Part shown: positions 12,852 through 21,600 of the stretch, piece by piece | Position numbering within the stretch: the first letter of the stretch is position 1 | How the letters are laid out: each line of letters opens with the position of its first letter | DNA from: Cacconaster sp045599325 | GTDB lineage: Bacteria > Bacteroidota > Bacteroidia > Bacteroidales > UBA932 | Direction: 5' to 3' | Assembly (NCBI GenBank): GCA_045599325.1 | Contig: JAZRVT010000038.1 | Span: forward strand, 1 to 31,544 | DNA: 31,544 nucleotides | Position numbers and translations under genes: made by a program | The notes under the pieces: model-generated | Seen by the model: the letters and a program-made list of their open reading frames with translations, nothing else | Told to the model about the DNA's origin: nothing | Databases searched by the model: none

Positions 12852-13412
12852 ATGAAAGTCGCAGTTTATCTTGGTTCTTCCGAACACTGCTGTCCGGTGT
12901 TCCTGAAAACGGCATATGAATTGGGAAAGAGGCTCGCCGAGGCGGGTCATACACTTGTCTATGGCGGTGCGAACGTCGGTACGATGAAACTCCTCGCTGA
13001 CGGCGCGCTTGATGCGGGCGGACACGTCATCGGTGTCTTCCCGGAGGGCTTCCGCGGCACGAAGGAGATTCAGGATAGCGGGATAGAGGTCGTCAGAAAA
13101 GACCTCCCTGAGATGCATTTCACTGCCGATTTCGCTGAACGCAAGAAACTTATGGAAGAGATATCCGACTGCTGCGTGGCTCTTCCGGGCAGCTATGGCA
13201 CTCTGGACGAACTTTTCACTTATGCCTGCAACCGCTGTGTGGCCACCCACTCGAAACAGAGCTATGTGCTCAACACCGAGGGATTCTATGAACCTCTCAA
13301 GGCGATGCTCCGGAACATAGCCGACAACGGTTTCCTGAAGCCTAGCGCCACTGGCATCCTGACATTCTGCGACTCTGTCGACGAACTCATTGAACTCATT
13401 GAAAAACTATAA
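12852..13412 (+). CDS. LOG-family protein (putative nucleoside-monophosphate phosphoribohydrolase)
   Basis: This 186-residue protein has the Rossmann-like LOG fold: KVAVYLGSS at the start, YGGANVGTMKLLADGAL as the first phosphate-binding loop, and LPGSYGTLDELF as the catalytic loop. The usual PGGxGTxxE reads PGSYGTLDE here, a Gly-to-Ser change with the catalytic Glu kept. Family members release the base from AMP-type or cytokinin-type nucleotides and act in nucleotide turnover. It begins the operon. Its stop overlaps the next ATG (TAATG), suggesting coupled translation with the DUF362 gene. Confidence 0.88.
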   Translation: MKVAVYLGSSEHCCPVFLKTAYELGKRLAEAGHTLVYGGANVGTMKLLADGALDAGGHVIGVFPEGFRGTKEIQDSGIEVVRKDLPEMHFTADFAERKKLMEEISDCCVALPGSYGTLDELFTYACNRCVATHSKQSYVLNTEGFYEPLKAMLRNIADNGFLKPSATGILTFCDSVDELIELIEKL

Positions 13413-14545
13413 TGGAAAGATCAAAAGTATATTTCACCGATTTCCATACCGTGGCCTTCGGTGACGGCACCCCGACCAAACTCAAGAAACTCATCAAGGC
13501 TGCAGGCATCGGCAGCATAGACTTCGACGGAAAGTTCGTCGCCATCAAGATGCATTTCGGCGAACTCGGCAATATGAGCTTCCTGCGCCCGAACTATGCC
13601 CGCGCAGTTGTCGACGTCGTGAAGGAGCTCGGCGGCAAACCGTTCCTCACCGACTGCAACACGATGTACCCCGGATTCAGGAAGAATGCGCTCGAGCACC
13701 TATATTGCGCCTGGCAGAACGGATTCACTCCGCTTACTGTAGGATGTCCGATTCTGATCGGTGACGGTCTCAAGGGCACTGACGATGTGGCGGTGCCTGT
13801 CGAGGGCGGGGAGTATGTCAAGGAGGCTCTTATAGGCAGGGCCGTTATGGATGCCGACATTTTCATCAGTCTCTCCCATTTCAAGGGTCACGAGGAGGCC
13901 GGCTTCGGCGGAGCCATCAAGAACATAGGAATGGGCTGCGGCTCCAGGGCCGGCAAGAAGGACCAGCACAGCCACGGCAAGGCCAACGTCAATGCGGACC
14001 GCTGCCGAGGATGCCGCAAGTGCCAGAAGGAATGCGCCAACGGAGGCCTGCTTTTCGATGAGGCCGCAAGGAAGATGACCGTCACGGAGAGCTGCGTGGG
14101 CTGCGGCCGCTGCCTCGGCGCCTGCAACTTCGACGCGATATATTTCAAGGAGAGCAATGCCAACGAGATGCTCGGCCGCAGGATGGCGGAGTATGCCAAG
14201 GCTGTGGTGGACGGACGCCCGTCGTTCCACATCTCCCTCGTGCTCGATGTCTCTCCGAACTGCGACTGCCACGCTGAGAACGACATCCCTATAATCCCTG
14301 ACGTAGGAATGTTCTGCTCGTTCGACCCTCTGGCACTCGACCAGGCCTGTGCGGACGCCTGCCAGCTGCAGTCGCCTGTCATCGGCAGCCAGCTGTGGCG
14401 CAACGTGAATGCTCCAGGGTTCAAGGACCAGGGCGACATCTTCAAGAACAGCAACCCGAACGTGGAGTGGCGTTCCTGCCTTGAACAGGCTGAGAAGGTC
14501 GGCATCGGAACCCGCGACTATGAACTTGTAAAACTCAGCCTATGA
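13412..14545 (+). CDS. DUF362-type protein with two 4Fe-4S clusters
   Basis: This 377-residue protein has an N-terminal DUF362 domain (about 1-190, with AIKMHFGE, TDCNTMYPGFRKN and LSHFKGHEEAGFGGAIKNIGMG). A bacterial ferredoxin pair follows: Cys198, 201, 204, 208 and Cys228, 231, 234, 238, each CxxCxxCxxxC, with a C-terminal extension. No signal peptide is seen, so it is cytoplasmic. The family is thought to be an electron-transfer or iron-sulfur protein, and its partner is unknown. It is coupled at both ends, to LOG by TAATG and to the esterase by an ATGA overlap. Confidence 0.88.
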   Translation: MERSKVYFTDFHTVAFGDGTPTKLKKLIKAAGIGSIDFDGKFVAIKMHFGELGNMSFLRPNYARAVVDVVKELGGKPFLTDCNTMYPGFRKNALEHLYCAWQNGFTPLTVGCPILIGDGLKGTDDVAVPVEGGEYVKEALIGRAVMDADIFISLSHFKGHEEAGFGGAIKNIGMGCGSRAGKKDQHSHGKANVNADRCRGCRKCQKECANGGLLFDEAARKMTVTESCVGCGRCLGACNFDAIYFKESNANEMLGRRMAEYAKAVVDGRPSFHISLVLDVSPNCDCHAENDIPIIPDVGMFCSFDPLALDQACADACQLQSPVIGSQLWRNVNAPGFKDQGDIFKNSNPNVEWRSCLEQAEKVGIGTRDYELVKLSL

Positions 14546-15867
14546 CATATTTGAGAAGAGTGGCGGCTGCGTTCGCGCTGCTTTTTGCAGCAGTCTCCAG
14601 CCTTGCGGCCCAGGAGCCGCAGGGGGATATGCTCCGCCTTGAGATCTCTGATTCCGCAATCTATCCGGGCACTGTCAGGAATGTAAGCGTCTATGTGCCG
14701 AAGCAGTATGACGGCACCCGTCCCGCCTGTCTCTTCGTGAGGATGGACGGCCTCGGCCACAACCTGCCACGGATTTTTGACGAACTCATAGAGGAGGGCG
14801 CGATGCCTGTGACCATAGGTGTCTTCATCACCTCGGGCCGCATCTGTGACGAGAAAGGGGAGGTGGTCCGCTACAACCGCTCCAACGAGTTCGACCGTAT
14901 GAACTCAACCTGGGCGGAATTCATCGAGACAGAGGTCCTTCCTGCAGTGGAGCGTCTCTCGACGCCGGACGGACGCAGGATAATGATTTCCAGGAACCCG
15001 GCTGACCGCGCCATCAACGGCGACAGCAGCGGCGGAATCGCTGCCTTCACAGCAGCCTGGAACCGCCCGGACCTATACAGCAGGGTTTACTGCATAGTAG
15101 GCACATTCGTCCCTATGCGCGGTGGCGACGGCTATCCGGCGCTGATACGCAAGAGTGAGCCTAAGCCTCTCAGAATCTTCCTTCAGGACAATGACAGCGA
15201 CAGCTGGAATCTGACTTTCGGAAGCTGGTATGAATACAATCTGCTGATGGCCTCGGCACTCCGATATGCCGGATATGATGTCCGCACGCAGTGGGACGAG
15301 GGCGGTCACAGCGGCGCTAACGGCGGCAAGATCATGAAAGATGTGCTCCGCTGGCTCTGGGCCGGCTGGCCTGCTCCTGTCGGAGTCCGCTTCGGCGACA
15401 ATGCGCTGATCAATTCGCTTGTGATTCCGGGTGAGGAGTGGCGTGAGGTGAAGAAGATCGAGGGAGAACCTTCCCACGAGGCGGTCTATCCTGGCGGAGC
15501 CTATGTCGCAAGGCCGAAGCCGCACACCTCTGCTGTCTGCACCTATATCCTCGCGGACGGCGAGGAGAAATACGGCCAGGACTTCTACTGGCTTCACGAT
15601 GAAGGCGGCGTTGACGACAGCGACCGCTGGCTGGCATTCGACACTGAGGGGTGGCTCTATGCCTCTTCTGCCCTTGGAATCCAGATATGCGACCAGAACG
15701 GACGCGTGCGTGGAATCATCCCGGTGCCTGCCGGGAAACTGGAGAAGTTCTCATTCAAGGGCGACATCATTTATGTGGTGGTCGGCGGCAAGGCTTATGC
15801 CCGCCGCATAGGCCACAGGGCTGCGACCAAGGACTCCCCGAGACCGGAGTCACAGGGACAGGGCTAG
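14542..15867 (+). CDS. Secreted esterase (enterochelin-esterase-like) with C-terminal beta-propeller fragment
   Basis: This 441-residue protein has a Sec signal (residues 1-23, ending SLAAQ). Residues about 30-275 resemble the enterochelin-esterase/esterase-D alpha/beta hydrolase: VSVYVPKQYDGTRP, then GDSSGG with Ser162 as likely nucleophile and His in WDEGGHSG. The C-terminal 150 or so residues look like part of an SMP-30/gluconolactonase-type propeller (WLAFDTEGWLYASSALGIQICDQNGRV), a combination known from Bacteroidota secreted sugar esterases. The substrate is probably an ester on a carbohydrate (inference). Its ATG overlaps the stop of the DUF362 gene by four bases. Confidence 0.82.
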   Translation: MTYLRRVAAAFALLFAAVSSLAAQEPQGDMLRLEISDSAIYPGTVRNVSVYVPKQYDGTRPACLFVRMDGLGHNLPRIFDELIEEGAMPVTIGVFITSGRICDEKGEVVRYNRSNEFDRMNSTWAEFIETEVLPAVERLSTPDGRRIMISRNPADRAINGDSSGGIAAFTAAWNRPDLYSRVYCIVGTFVPMRGGDGYPALIRKSEPKPLRIFLQDNDSDSWNLTFGSWYEYNLLMASALRYAGYDVRTQWDEGGHSGANGGKIMKDVLRWLWAGWPAPVGVRFGDNALINSLVIPGEEWREVKKIEGEPSHEAVYPGGAYVARPKPHTSAVCTYILADGEEKYGQDFYWLHDEGGVDDSDRWLAFDTEGWLYASSALGIQICDQNGRVRGIIPVPAGKLEKFSFKGDIIYVVVGGKAYARRIGHRAATKDSPRPESQGQG

Positions 15868-15902
15868 CAGCGGCCGTTTACTGACAATAAGAATAACGTC
15901 AT

Positions 15903-16205
15903 ATGCTTTTCAAACTCAAGGACGGGAGGCTTGTCGCTCCCGTGAAGATAGGGGTGACAGGAAGCCCGGATGCTTCCGACAAAGTCGTTGGAATAGATGT
16001 AAATACAGAGGAAAAGGACTTGTTCGGCGAGCCTGAGACCACTTCATTCTCCATCTCTGACATTGAGTCAGTCTATGGCTCATACTCCTTCGCCCCGTCT
16101 GAATATCAGGCGGATTTCATCCGTCGCAACCGGGGGCTGATCGACAGGATAGGCTTAAAGCCTGTGGGTGATGCAGGAGACGTGGACGGGGAGAACCTCT
16201 TCTGA
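15903..16205 (+). CDS. Small acidic protein of unknown function
   Basis: This 100-residue protein has no recognised family. It begins MLFKLKDGRLVAPVKIGV and is acidic, with no signal peptide, membrane segment or cysteine. It follows the esterase by 35 nt without a visible promoter, so it is probably the last gene of that operon. Its last 51 nt overlap, tail to tail, the 3' end of the UbiD-like gene on the other strand (16155-16205), so the two transcripts would be antisense there. A real gene is supported by position and ordinary composition, but not by homology that I can see. Confidence 0.6.
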   Translation: MLFKLKDGRLVAPVKIGVTGSPDASDKVVGIDVNTEEKDLFGEPETTSFSISDIESVYGSYSFAPSEYQADFIRRNRGLIDRIGLKPVGDAGDVDGENLF

Positions 16206-16778
16206 CCCTGACGCGGCCTCACTTTTCTGGACATACCCTTCGATTACGATGCTGCACTCTGCAGGCACGCGGAGTTCCTGCGTCAGGCAGTCTGTGACAG
16301 ATATCCTCTTCCCGCCGGTGAGCCCGGCGAGAAGGTATCTGTCTATTCTTTCGGAAACTTCTTCAATGCTGCATCCGGCAGCCGTCTCTACCGCTTCCGG
16401 AGCGCCGATGACAAGTGCCAGCGGCAGCCTGTGGGTGGAGTCTGCGAGATTGCGGTGAATAAGTGATACGGCCGGCATCCTGAGGTTCAGGGTATCTTCA
16501 CCGGTAATTTCGAAGCAGGCCTTCTCAACCGTCCGTCCTCCTGAAGGAGCAGGGGTGACGATGACGGCGTTGACGGTGCCTGCAGGCAGCCCGAGTTTCC
16601 CCAGGTTTGCTATGTACTGCACAGAGTCGTGGCAGGGCGCGTGCCTTTTCTCCTCGCGCGGTATCCACGACGATAGCCTCTGCATCGCCCTGAAGCGGTC
16701 CGCGAAGCCGCTGTTCTCGTCGAGCAGTCCCTTGAATACCGCTTCTGCCTGTTCGACAGCCTTTTCCGGCAGAGCCAT
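16155..16778 (-). CDS. Short UbiD-like protein lacking catalytic segments
   Basis: This 207-residue protein matches the middle of UbiD-type decarboxylases such as the menaquinone enzyme. RLSSWIPREEKRH aligns with the RMASWMP region, MPAVSLIHRN precedes RLPLALVIGAPEA (the family's [RM]PVAVAIGGDP), and DRYLLAGLTGG, TDCLTQELRVPAECSIVIEGYV and VHVSCITHR follow. Full enzymes have about 480-600 residues. Here the first part, the whole C-terminal domain and the EGPFG[DE]HTG loop with its catalytic acids are absent, and CITHR is directly followed by Leu and the stop. It cannot be a normal prenylated-FMN decarboxylase. The frame is otherwise intact and begins one nucleotide after the upstream stop codon, so it is translated with the FAD/Fe-S oxidase. 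Confidence 0.7.
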   Translation of the reverse strand: MALPEKAVEQAEAVFKGLLDENSGFADRFRAMQRLSSWIPREEKRHAPCHDSVQYIANLGKLGLPAGTVNAVIVTPAPSGGRTVEKACFEITGEDTLNLRMPAVSLIHRNLADSTHRLPLALVIGAPEAVETAAGCSIEEVSERIDRYLLAGLTGGKRISVTDCLTQELRVPAECSIVIEGYVQKSEAASGSEEVLPVHVSCITHRL

Positions 16779-19613
16779 TTACTTCTCTATGTTTATGCCT
16801 GCGGCCTCAGCCACAAGGTAGACAATTGACTTGAAGACGATTCCGCTGTGGCTGGAGAGGCCCACCTCGCAGGTGCGGCTGGTGGCGTAGCCTTCGGTGC
16901 TCTCCTTGGTCTGGGATGCAAGTGTGCGGAGTCCGTGGTCGTTGAGTTCAGGGAAGAAGAATCCGCGGTCTCCTGCGAATCCGCAGCAGTTCGTATCCAT
17001 CAGACGCACTTCGTGAGCGCATCTGCGGGCCACGTTGAGGAGGTTGCGGTCCACTGACATCTTCTTGGCTGAGCAGACTGCGAACACTGAAACCTGCTGC
17101 TCGACCTTGGTGATGTTGAGGCGGTCGAGGACGAACTTGTCAAGGAACTCTGCCGGTTCATAGAGCTTCAGGCAGTCGTCCATATTGGTATGCATAGTGT
17201 ACAGGCACGGGCTCATATCGCAGAGGACAGGAATCCGGCCCTCTTCAGAAGCCTTGAGAAGGGCTGACTTGAGCATATCGGACGCGTGCTTGCCCGCCTC
17301 CACATAGCCCTTGCTGGAGAACAGCATACCGCAGCACAGCTTGTCCATATTCTCAGGATAGATCACCTCGTAGCCGGCTGCCTCAAGCACTGCCGCTGTA
17401 ACTCTGGTGACCTCTTTCTCCTTGCTGTATGCAGGCGTGGTTCCCATAGAGCGGGTGATGCAGGACGGGAAGTAGACAACCTTCGGCGCTCCTTCCGGAG
17501 CCTTTGAGACAGAAGGGACTATCTTGTCAGCGCCAGTAGGCATATATTCGTTCCATTTCGGAATCTTCTTGAATGAGACCCAGCGGAGGGCCGATGCGAC
17601 TGCTCCGAAGACACGTTTGCCGACTACGCGGCGGATGGCGTTGATGGACTTGAGGAATCCGCGGAGGAATCCGGTCACCTTGTCCATATTGTCTGCAAGC
17701 CAGAGTGCGCGCTTCTCGCCCTTTTCGCTGTGATTCTCGTGACGCAGTTCCTTGATGAGCTTGCCGGCGTCAGCCTTGACAGGGCAGTGGAGGTTGCACA
17801 GGCTGTCGGTGGCGCAGGTCTGGTCGCCTGCATACTTGTACAGGCGCTGCATCTCCGCTGCGCGGTGAGGCTCCTGCCCGCTTTCCCTGAGGCGCTCGAT
17901 CTCCCTGTAGGCAGCGACTCTCTGGCGAGGGGAGAGGGTGAGGCCCTCAGCGACGCAGTGGCCCTCGCAGAAGCCGCACTCCATACACTTGTCGACGATC
18001 TCCCTTGTTGAAGGGATAGGCTTGAGGTTGGAGATGTGGGCTTTCGGGTTGTCATTGAGAATGACGCCCGGGTTGAGGATGCCCTTAGGGTCGAAGAGGT
18101 CCTTGATCTCGTGCATCAGGCTATATGCCTGGCGGCCCCATTCCAGTTCGACGAACGGAGCCATATTGCGGCCTGTGCCGTGCTCCGCCTTGAGCGAGCC
18201 GTCATATCTGTCGACGACGAGGTGTGCCACGTCGTCCATGAACTTGCTGTATTTCTCAACCGCTGCAGGAGTGGAGAAATCCTGGTTGAACATAAAGTGC
18301 AGGTTGCCTGCAAGAGCGTGCCCGAAGATCACGGCGTCACCGTAACCGTCAGCCTCGAATACTTCGCGTAGCTTGACAGTGGCCTCGGCCAGTTTCTCGA
18401 TAGGGAAGCAGATGTCCTCGATGATGGCGGTAGTGCCGCTCCGGCGCATTCCAGCGACAGTAGGAAGCATCTCTTTGCGGAGTTTCCAGAGCCGTGCCTG
18501 TTCCCTGGCGTCAGTCGTGAACTCATATGGAAGCTCTGTCGGCACGCCTTCGATGCTGGCCTTGATGGCTGCAACCTTTTCACTCAGCTCATCTGCCGAT
18601 GCGGCGCGTGTCTCCACCAGGATCACGCAGCTTTCGTCGCCGATGGTCTTGAGGAACTCAGGTATGCCAGGGGTGTTCTCGACGCTCCTCACGCCTGCGC
18701 GGTCAATCAGCTCGACTGCCGATACCTTGCCGTCGGCGCGGAGGATCTGTACTGCTTCGCAGGCCTTGGCGATGTCGGTGTAGGTGATCATCGCGAGAGC
18801 CTTGTGGCGGTGCTCCTTCACTGTGTTGTAGGTGATGTTCGAGATGAAGGCGAGAGTGCCTTCCGAACCGATGATGAGGTGTTTCAGTATGTCGAAACCT
18901 TCGGTATAGTCAACGAGTGCGTTGAGGGAGTATCCGGTGGTGTTCTTGATCTTGTATTTGCGCTCGATCCTCTCCTTGAGGGCCTTGTCTTCGCGGACAC
19001 GGCGGCTCAGGTTTTCCAGATGGTAGAGGGTGGAGCTGTGGTTGGTGCGGAAAGTGCTCTTGGACTCCTCGTCTGCAGTGTCGAGGATTGTGCCGTCCGC
19101 CATAATGATGCGTATGTCTGCGATGGTCTTGTATGAGTTCTCCGAAGTTCCGCAGCACATTCCGCTGGCGTTGTTGGCAGCGATGCCGCCGATCATCGCC
19201 GAGTCGATGGAGGCCGGGTCAGGACCGATCTTCCTGCCGTAAGGGGCGAGGTAGCGGTTTGCGAGGGCGCCTCTGATGCCCGGCTCCAGGCGGATCTTCC
19301 TGCCCTGGTCGAGGATCTTGTGGCTGTCCCATCCGTGCGAAGCAACCACCAGGACAGAGTCGCTGACAGCCTGTCCCGAGAGGGAGGTGCCTGCAGCCCT
19401 GAAGGTTACAGGGATGTTCATTTCAGTTGCAACCTCGAGTATCTTCTGAATCTCCTTTTCGGATGATGACTTTATGACAAGTTTCGGGATCATCCTGTAG
19501 AATGACGCATCGGTTCCATAGGCAAGTGTGCTGAGCGCATCGTGGAACATTCTCTCCGCCGGAATGGTCTTGCGGAGTTCGTTGTAGAATCGTTTGTATT
19601 CTCCGGTTATCAT
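16779..19613 (-). CDS. FAD-linked oxidase with Fe-S C-terminal region, D-lactate dehydrogenase type
   Basis: This 944-residue protein has two halves. Residues about 40-520 are a VAO/PCMH FAD-linked oxidase: RAAGTSLSGQ, GGIAANNASGMCCG, IIGSEGTLAF, FGHALAGNLH and AEHGTGRN. The second half carries ferredoxin motifs (Cys543, 546, 549, 553 and Cys600, 606, 610) and two CCG domains with CCG at 760-762 and 876-878. This is the layout of GlcD-GlpC fusions such as quinone-linked D-lactate or D-2-hydroxyglutarate dehydrogenases. It oxidises a 2-hydroxyacid at the inner face of the membrane and passes electrons to menaquinone. Its ATG overlaps the thioredoxin-like gene upstream by four bases. Confidence 0.92.
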   Translation of the reverse strand: MITGEYKRFYNELRKTIPAERMFHDALSTLAYGTDASFYRMIPKLVIKSSSEKEIQKILEVATEMNIPVTFRAAGTSLSGQAVSDSVLVVASHGWDSHKILDQGRKIRLEPGIRGALANRYLAPYGRKIGPDPASIDSAMIGGIAANNASGMCCGTSENSYKTIADIRIIMADGTILDTADEESKSTFRTNHSSTLYHLENLSRRVREDKALKERIERKYKIKNTTGYSLNALVDYTEGFDILKHLIIGSEGTLAFISNITYNTVKEHRHKALAMITYTDIAKACEAVQILRADGKVSAVELIDRAGVRSVENTPGIPEFLKTIGDESCVILVETRAASADELSEKVAAIKASIEGVPTELPYEFTTDAREQARLWKLRKEMLPTVAGMRRSGTTAIIEDICFPIEKLAEATVKLREVFEADGYGDAVIFGHALAGNLHFMFNQDFSTPAAVEKYSKFMDDVAHLVVDRYDGSLKAEHGTGRNMAPFVELEWGRQAYSLMHEIKDLFDPKGILNPGVILNDNPKAHISNLKPIPSTREIVDKCMECGFCEGHCVAEGLTLSPRQRVAAYREIERLRESGQEPHRAAEMQRLYKYAGDQTCATDSLCNLHCPVKADAGKLIKELRHENHSEKGEKRALWLADNMDKVTGFLRGFLKSINAIRRVVGKRVFGAVASALRWVSFKKIPKWNEYMPTGADKIVPSVSKAPEGAPKVVYFPSCITRSMGTTPAYSKEKEVTRVTAAVLEAAGYEVIYPENMDKLCCGMLFSSKGYVEAGKHASDMLKSALLKASEEGRIPVLCDMSPCLYTMHTNMDDCLKLYEPAEFLDKFVLDRLNITKVEQQVSVFAVCSAKKMSVDRNLLNVARRCAHEVRLMDTNCCGFAGDRGFFFPELNDHGLRTLASQTKESTEGYATSRTCEVGLSSHSGIVFKSIVYLVAEAAGINIEK

Positions 19614-21118
19614 AGTTGATGAAGCATATATACGGTTTGGTCGGCCTTCATATCCTTTGCTATGACGATTCCGTTGCTGTCAAGCAGGTATATCTTAGGC
19701 ACATATTCGATGTCGTAGAGTTCGTGGAGCCTTGAGGTTCCCTTGAGGTCCGCGAGGTAGATCCAGCGGCTCGGGTAATTCTTGCGGAACTCTTTCCAGC
19801 GCTCCGCATCGTCGCCGGCATAGACCATCGTCACAGAGACATTCATCGCCTGCAGGTCGAGCTCCATCTGTCTCAGGGCCTCTGCCTCCGCCTGGCAGTT
19901 CTTGCAGTCCGCAAGGTGGAAGAGGATGATGTGGTATTGCCCTGCGCAGTCCAGCAGCCTCTTGTCTTTCCCGCGCCTGTTCTGGAGGATGAGGTCGGCT
20001 GCCTTGCGGCCCACCGGGTTCAGCTTGGCCATCGCCAGACCGTGGAGCACTGAATCTGTGAACTGGGATGACCAGTATTCTGGCTTGAGAAGGATGTATT
20101 TCTCTGCAATATAATAGGCACCCTGCTGGAGCTCGTATTCGCCAGAGTTGCTGAGATACTCGTAGAGGGTGTAGATTGTCGAACGGAAGAGTGAGGAGTC
20201 GGCCTGGAGGGCGCGCTCCGCGAATATGTCCGCCACGATGCAGGCATCGTACGGGTTGAGCGGCCTCCGCGAGTCGAACAGCTGGTCGAAGAGCCTGTAG
20301 CTTTCGGCTTTCTGCGAGAGGTCCACGTTGAGCAGCTGCGAGAGCACGTCGCAGTCGAGCCTGCGGCCGATGACCCTGTTCTGGTCGTCGAGCAGCAGCA
20401 TTGCCGGAGTGGAGAGCACTCCGTATTTCTTGTGGTAGGATGAGGCCCCTTCAGGGTCCCAGAGGTGGAACACCTTGACGTCAGGGTTGTCCACCAGTGT
20501 GAAGTGCTCCGCCACGTAGCGCTCCCATTCGGCCTTGTCGGCCTGGGTGTAGATGGCGAAGACGGCGAGCGACTCGCCTTTGTAGCTGTTGATGAGTTCT
20601 GCCAGAAGCGGTGTCTGCTGTCTGCAGGTGGAGCAGGACGCATCGTAGAAATAGAGTACCTTGTGGTCTGCCGGGACATCCAGGACGGAAACCTTCATCC
20701 CGCCGGCATCTTCCATTTCGATCGGCTGTGCCGTGCATCCGATGAGGGAGCTTTTGTTGAATTCCACCATTGTCCGGAGCAGCGGCAGGGCGGCAGGGTC
20801 CGGCCACTCGAGAGGTCCGTCGAGGAACCATTTGTCGACGATGTGGATTGCCACGCCTTCGTGGCCCATATACGGACTGTCGTTGAAGAAATCGAACGCT
20901 ATGCCGGCAACCTGCGCCTTCTGGGTGTCGTTCGCTCCGATGAGTGAGCCTACAAGCTCGTCGACACGGGAGTTGATCGTGTCGACGGGCATTGTCATAA
21001 GGCTCTTGAGATAGCCGGTTACCGAGGTGTACAGTTTGCCGCCGTCCATCTCCTGCTGCTGGGCGGAGAGGGGGAGGACGGTGAGAAGGAGTGCAGTCAG
21101 TATGGCGGTTCTTTTCAT
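19610..21118 (-). CDS. Exported protein with two thioredoxin-like domains
   Basis: This 502-residue protein has a Sec signal (MKRTAILTALLLTVLPLSAQ). Residues about 25-135 form an N-terminal helical domain of the DUF5106 kind. The first thioredoxin-like domain (about 140-265) has Cys162-Ser-Thr-Cys165 and cis-proline in LSTPAMLLL. A helical spacer follows (about 275-385). The second thioredoxin-like domain (about 390-502) has Cys405-Lys-Asn-Cys408 and cis-proline in EYVPKIYLL. Two CxxC centres in one chain suggest disulfide relay or reduction in the periplasm. It overlaps coaD by four bases and the oxidase gene by four bases, so all three are translationally coupled. Confidence 0.85.
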   Translation of the reverse strand: MKRTAILTALLLTVLPLSAQQQEMDGGKLYTSVTGYLKSLMTMPVDTINSRVDELVGSLIGANDTQKAQVAGIAFDFFNDSPYMGHEGVAIHIVDKWFLDGPLEWPDPAALPLLRTMVEFNKSSLIGCTAQPIEMEDAGGMKVSVLDVPADHKVLYFYDASCSTCRQQTPLLAELINSYKGESLAVFAIYTQADKAEWERYVAEHFTLVDNPDVKVFHLWDPEGASSYHKKYGVLSTPAMLLLDDQNRVIGRRLDCDVLSQLLNVDLSQKAESYRLFDQLFDSRRPLNPYDACIVADIFAERALQADSSLFRSTIYTLYEYLSNSGEYELQQGAYYIAEKYILLKPEYWSSQFTDSVLHGLAMAKLNPVGRKAADLILQNRRGKDKRLLDCAGQYHIILFHLADCKNCQAEAEALRQMELDLQAMNVSVTMVYAGDDAERWKEFRKNYPSRWIYLADLKGTSRLHELYDIEYVPKIYLLDSNGIVIAKDMKADQTVYMLHQL

Positions 21119-21600
21119 TTCTTCTCCCTTGCTTTCAGATATTTGTCAATGTCAACCCCTTTGGCGAGGAATCCGGTGGCATCGCCGCCGTTGATGAGGA
21201 CATCCCTGACGACCGTGGAGGAGATGAAGGAGTACTCGTGCCCTGCAGGGATGAATACGCTGAGTATGTCGGGCACCATAGTCCTGTTGGCCTGGGAGAT
21301 TACGCTTTCAAGCTCGAAATCGGTGGTTGTGCGGAGACCTCTGATGATGAAGTTCGCCTCCTTTTCCCTGCAGAGGTCTACGGTCAGCCCCCTGTAGGAA
21401 CAGACCTCGACATTCTCAAGGCCCTCCACAGATTTCCTGATTATCTCAACCCTTGTGTCAGGGTCGAAGAATCCGTTTTTTGCACTGTTGTAGCCCACCG
21501 CCACAACGACTTTGTCAAACAGGCGCAGCGCTGAGCGGAGAACGTCCAGATGACCGAGTGTGAACGGGTCGAAAGAACCCGGAAAGATTGCTTTTTTCAT
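21115..21600 (-). CDS. coaD: Phosphopantetheine adenylyltransferase
   Basis: This 161-residue protein has full length for CoaD. Visible motifs are GSFDPFTLGHLDV (nucleotidyltransferase TxGH), VAVGYNSAKN, RGLRTTTDFELE and the C-terminal SFISSTVVRD. It transfers AMP from ATP to 4'-phosphopantetheine, the penultimate step of coenzyme A synthesis in the cytoplasm. The upstream lipoprotein gene ends in TAATG shared with this start, and the stop overlaps the double-thioredoxin gene, so this essential enzyme sits inside a tightly packed transcript with envelope proteins. Confidence 0.97.
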   Translation of the reverse strand: MKKAIFPGSFDPFTLGHLDVLRSALRLFDKVVVAVGYNSAKNGFFDPDTRVEIIRKSVEGLENVEVCSYRGLTVDLCREKEANFIIRGLRTTTDFELESVISQANRTMVPDILSVFIPAGHEYSFISSTVVRDVLINGGDATGFLAKGVDIDKYLKAREKK

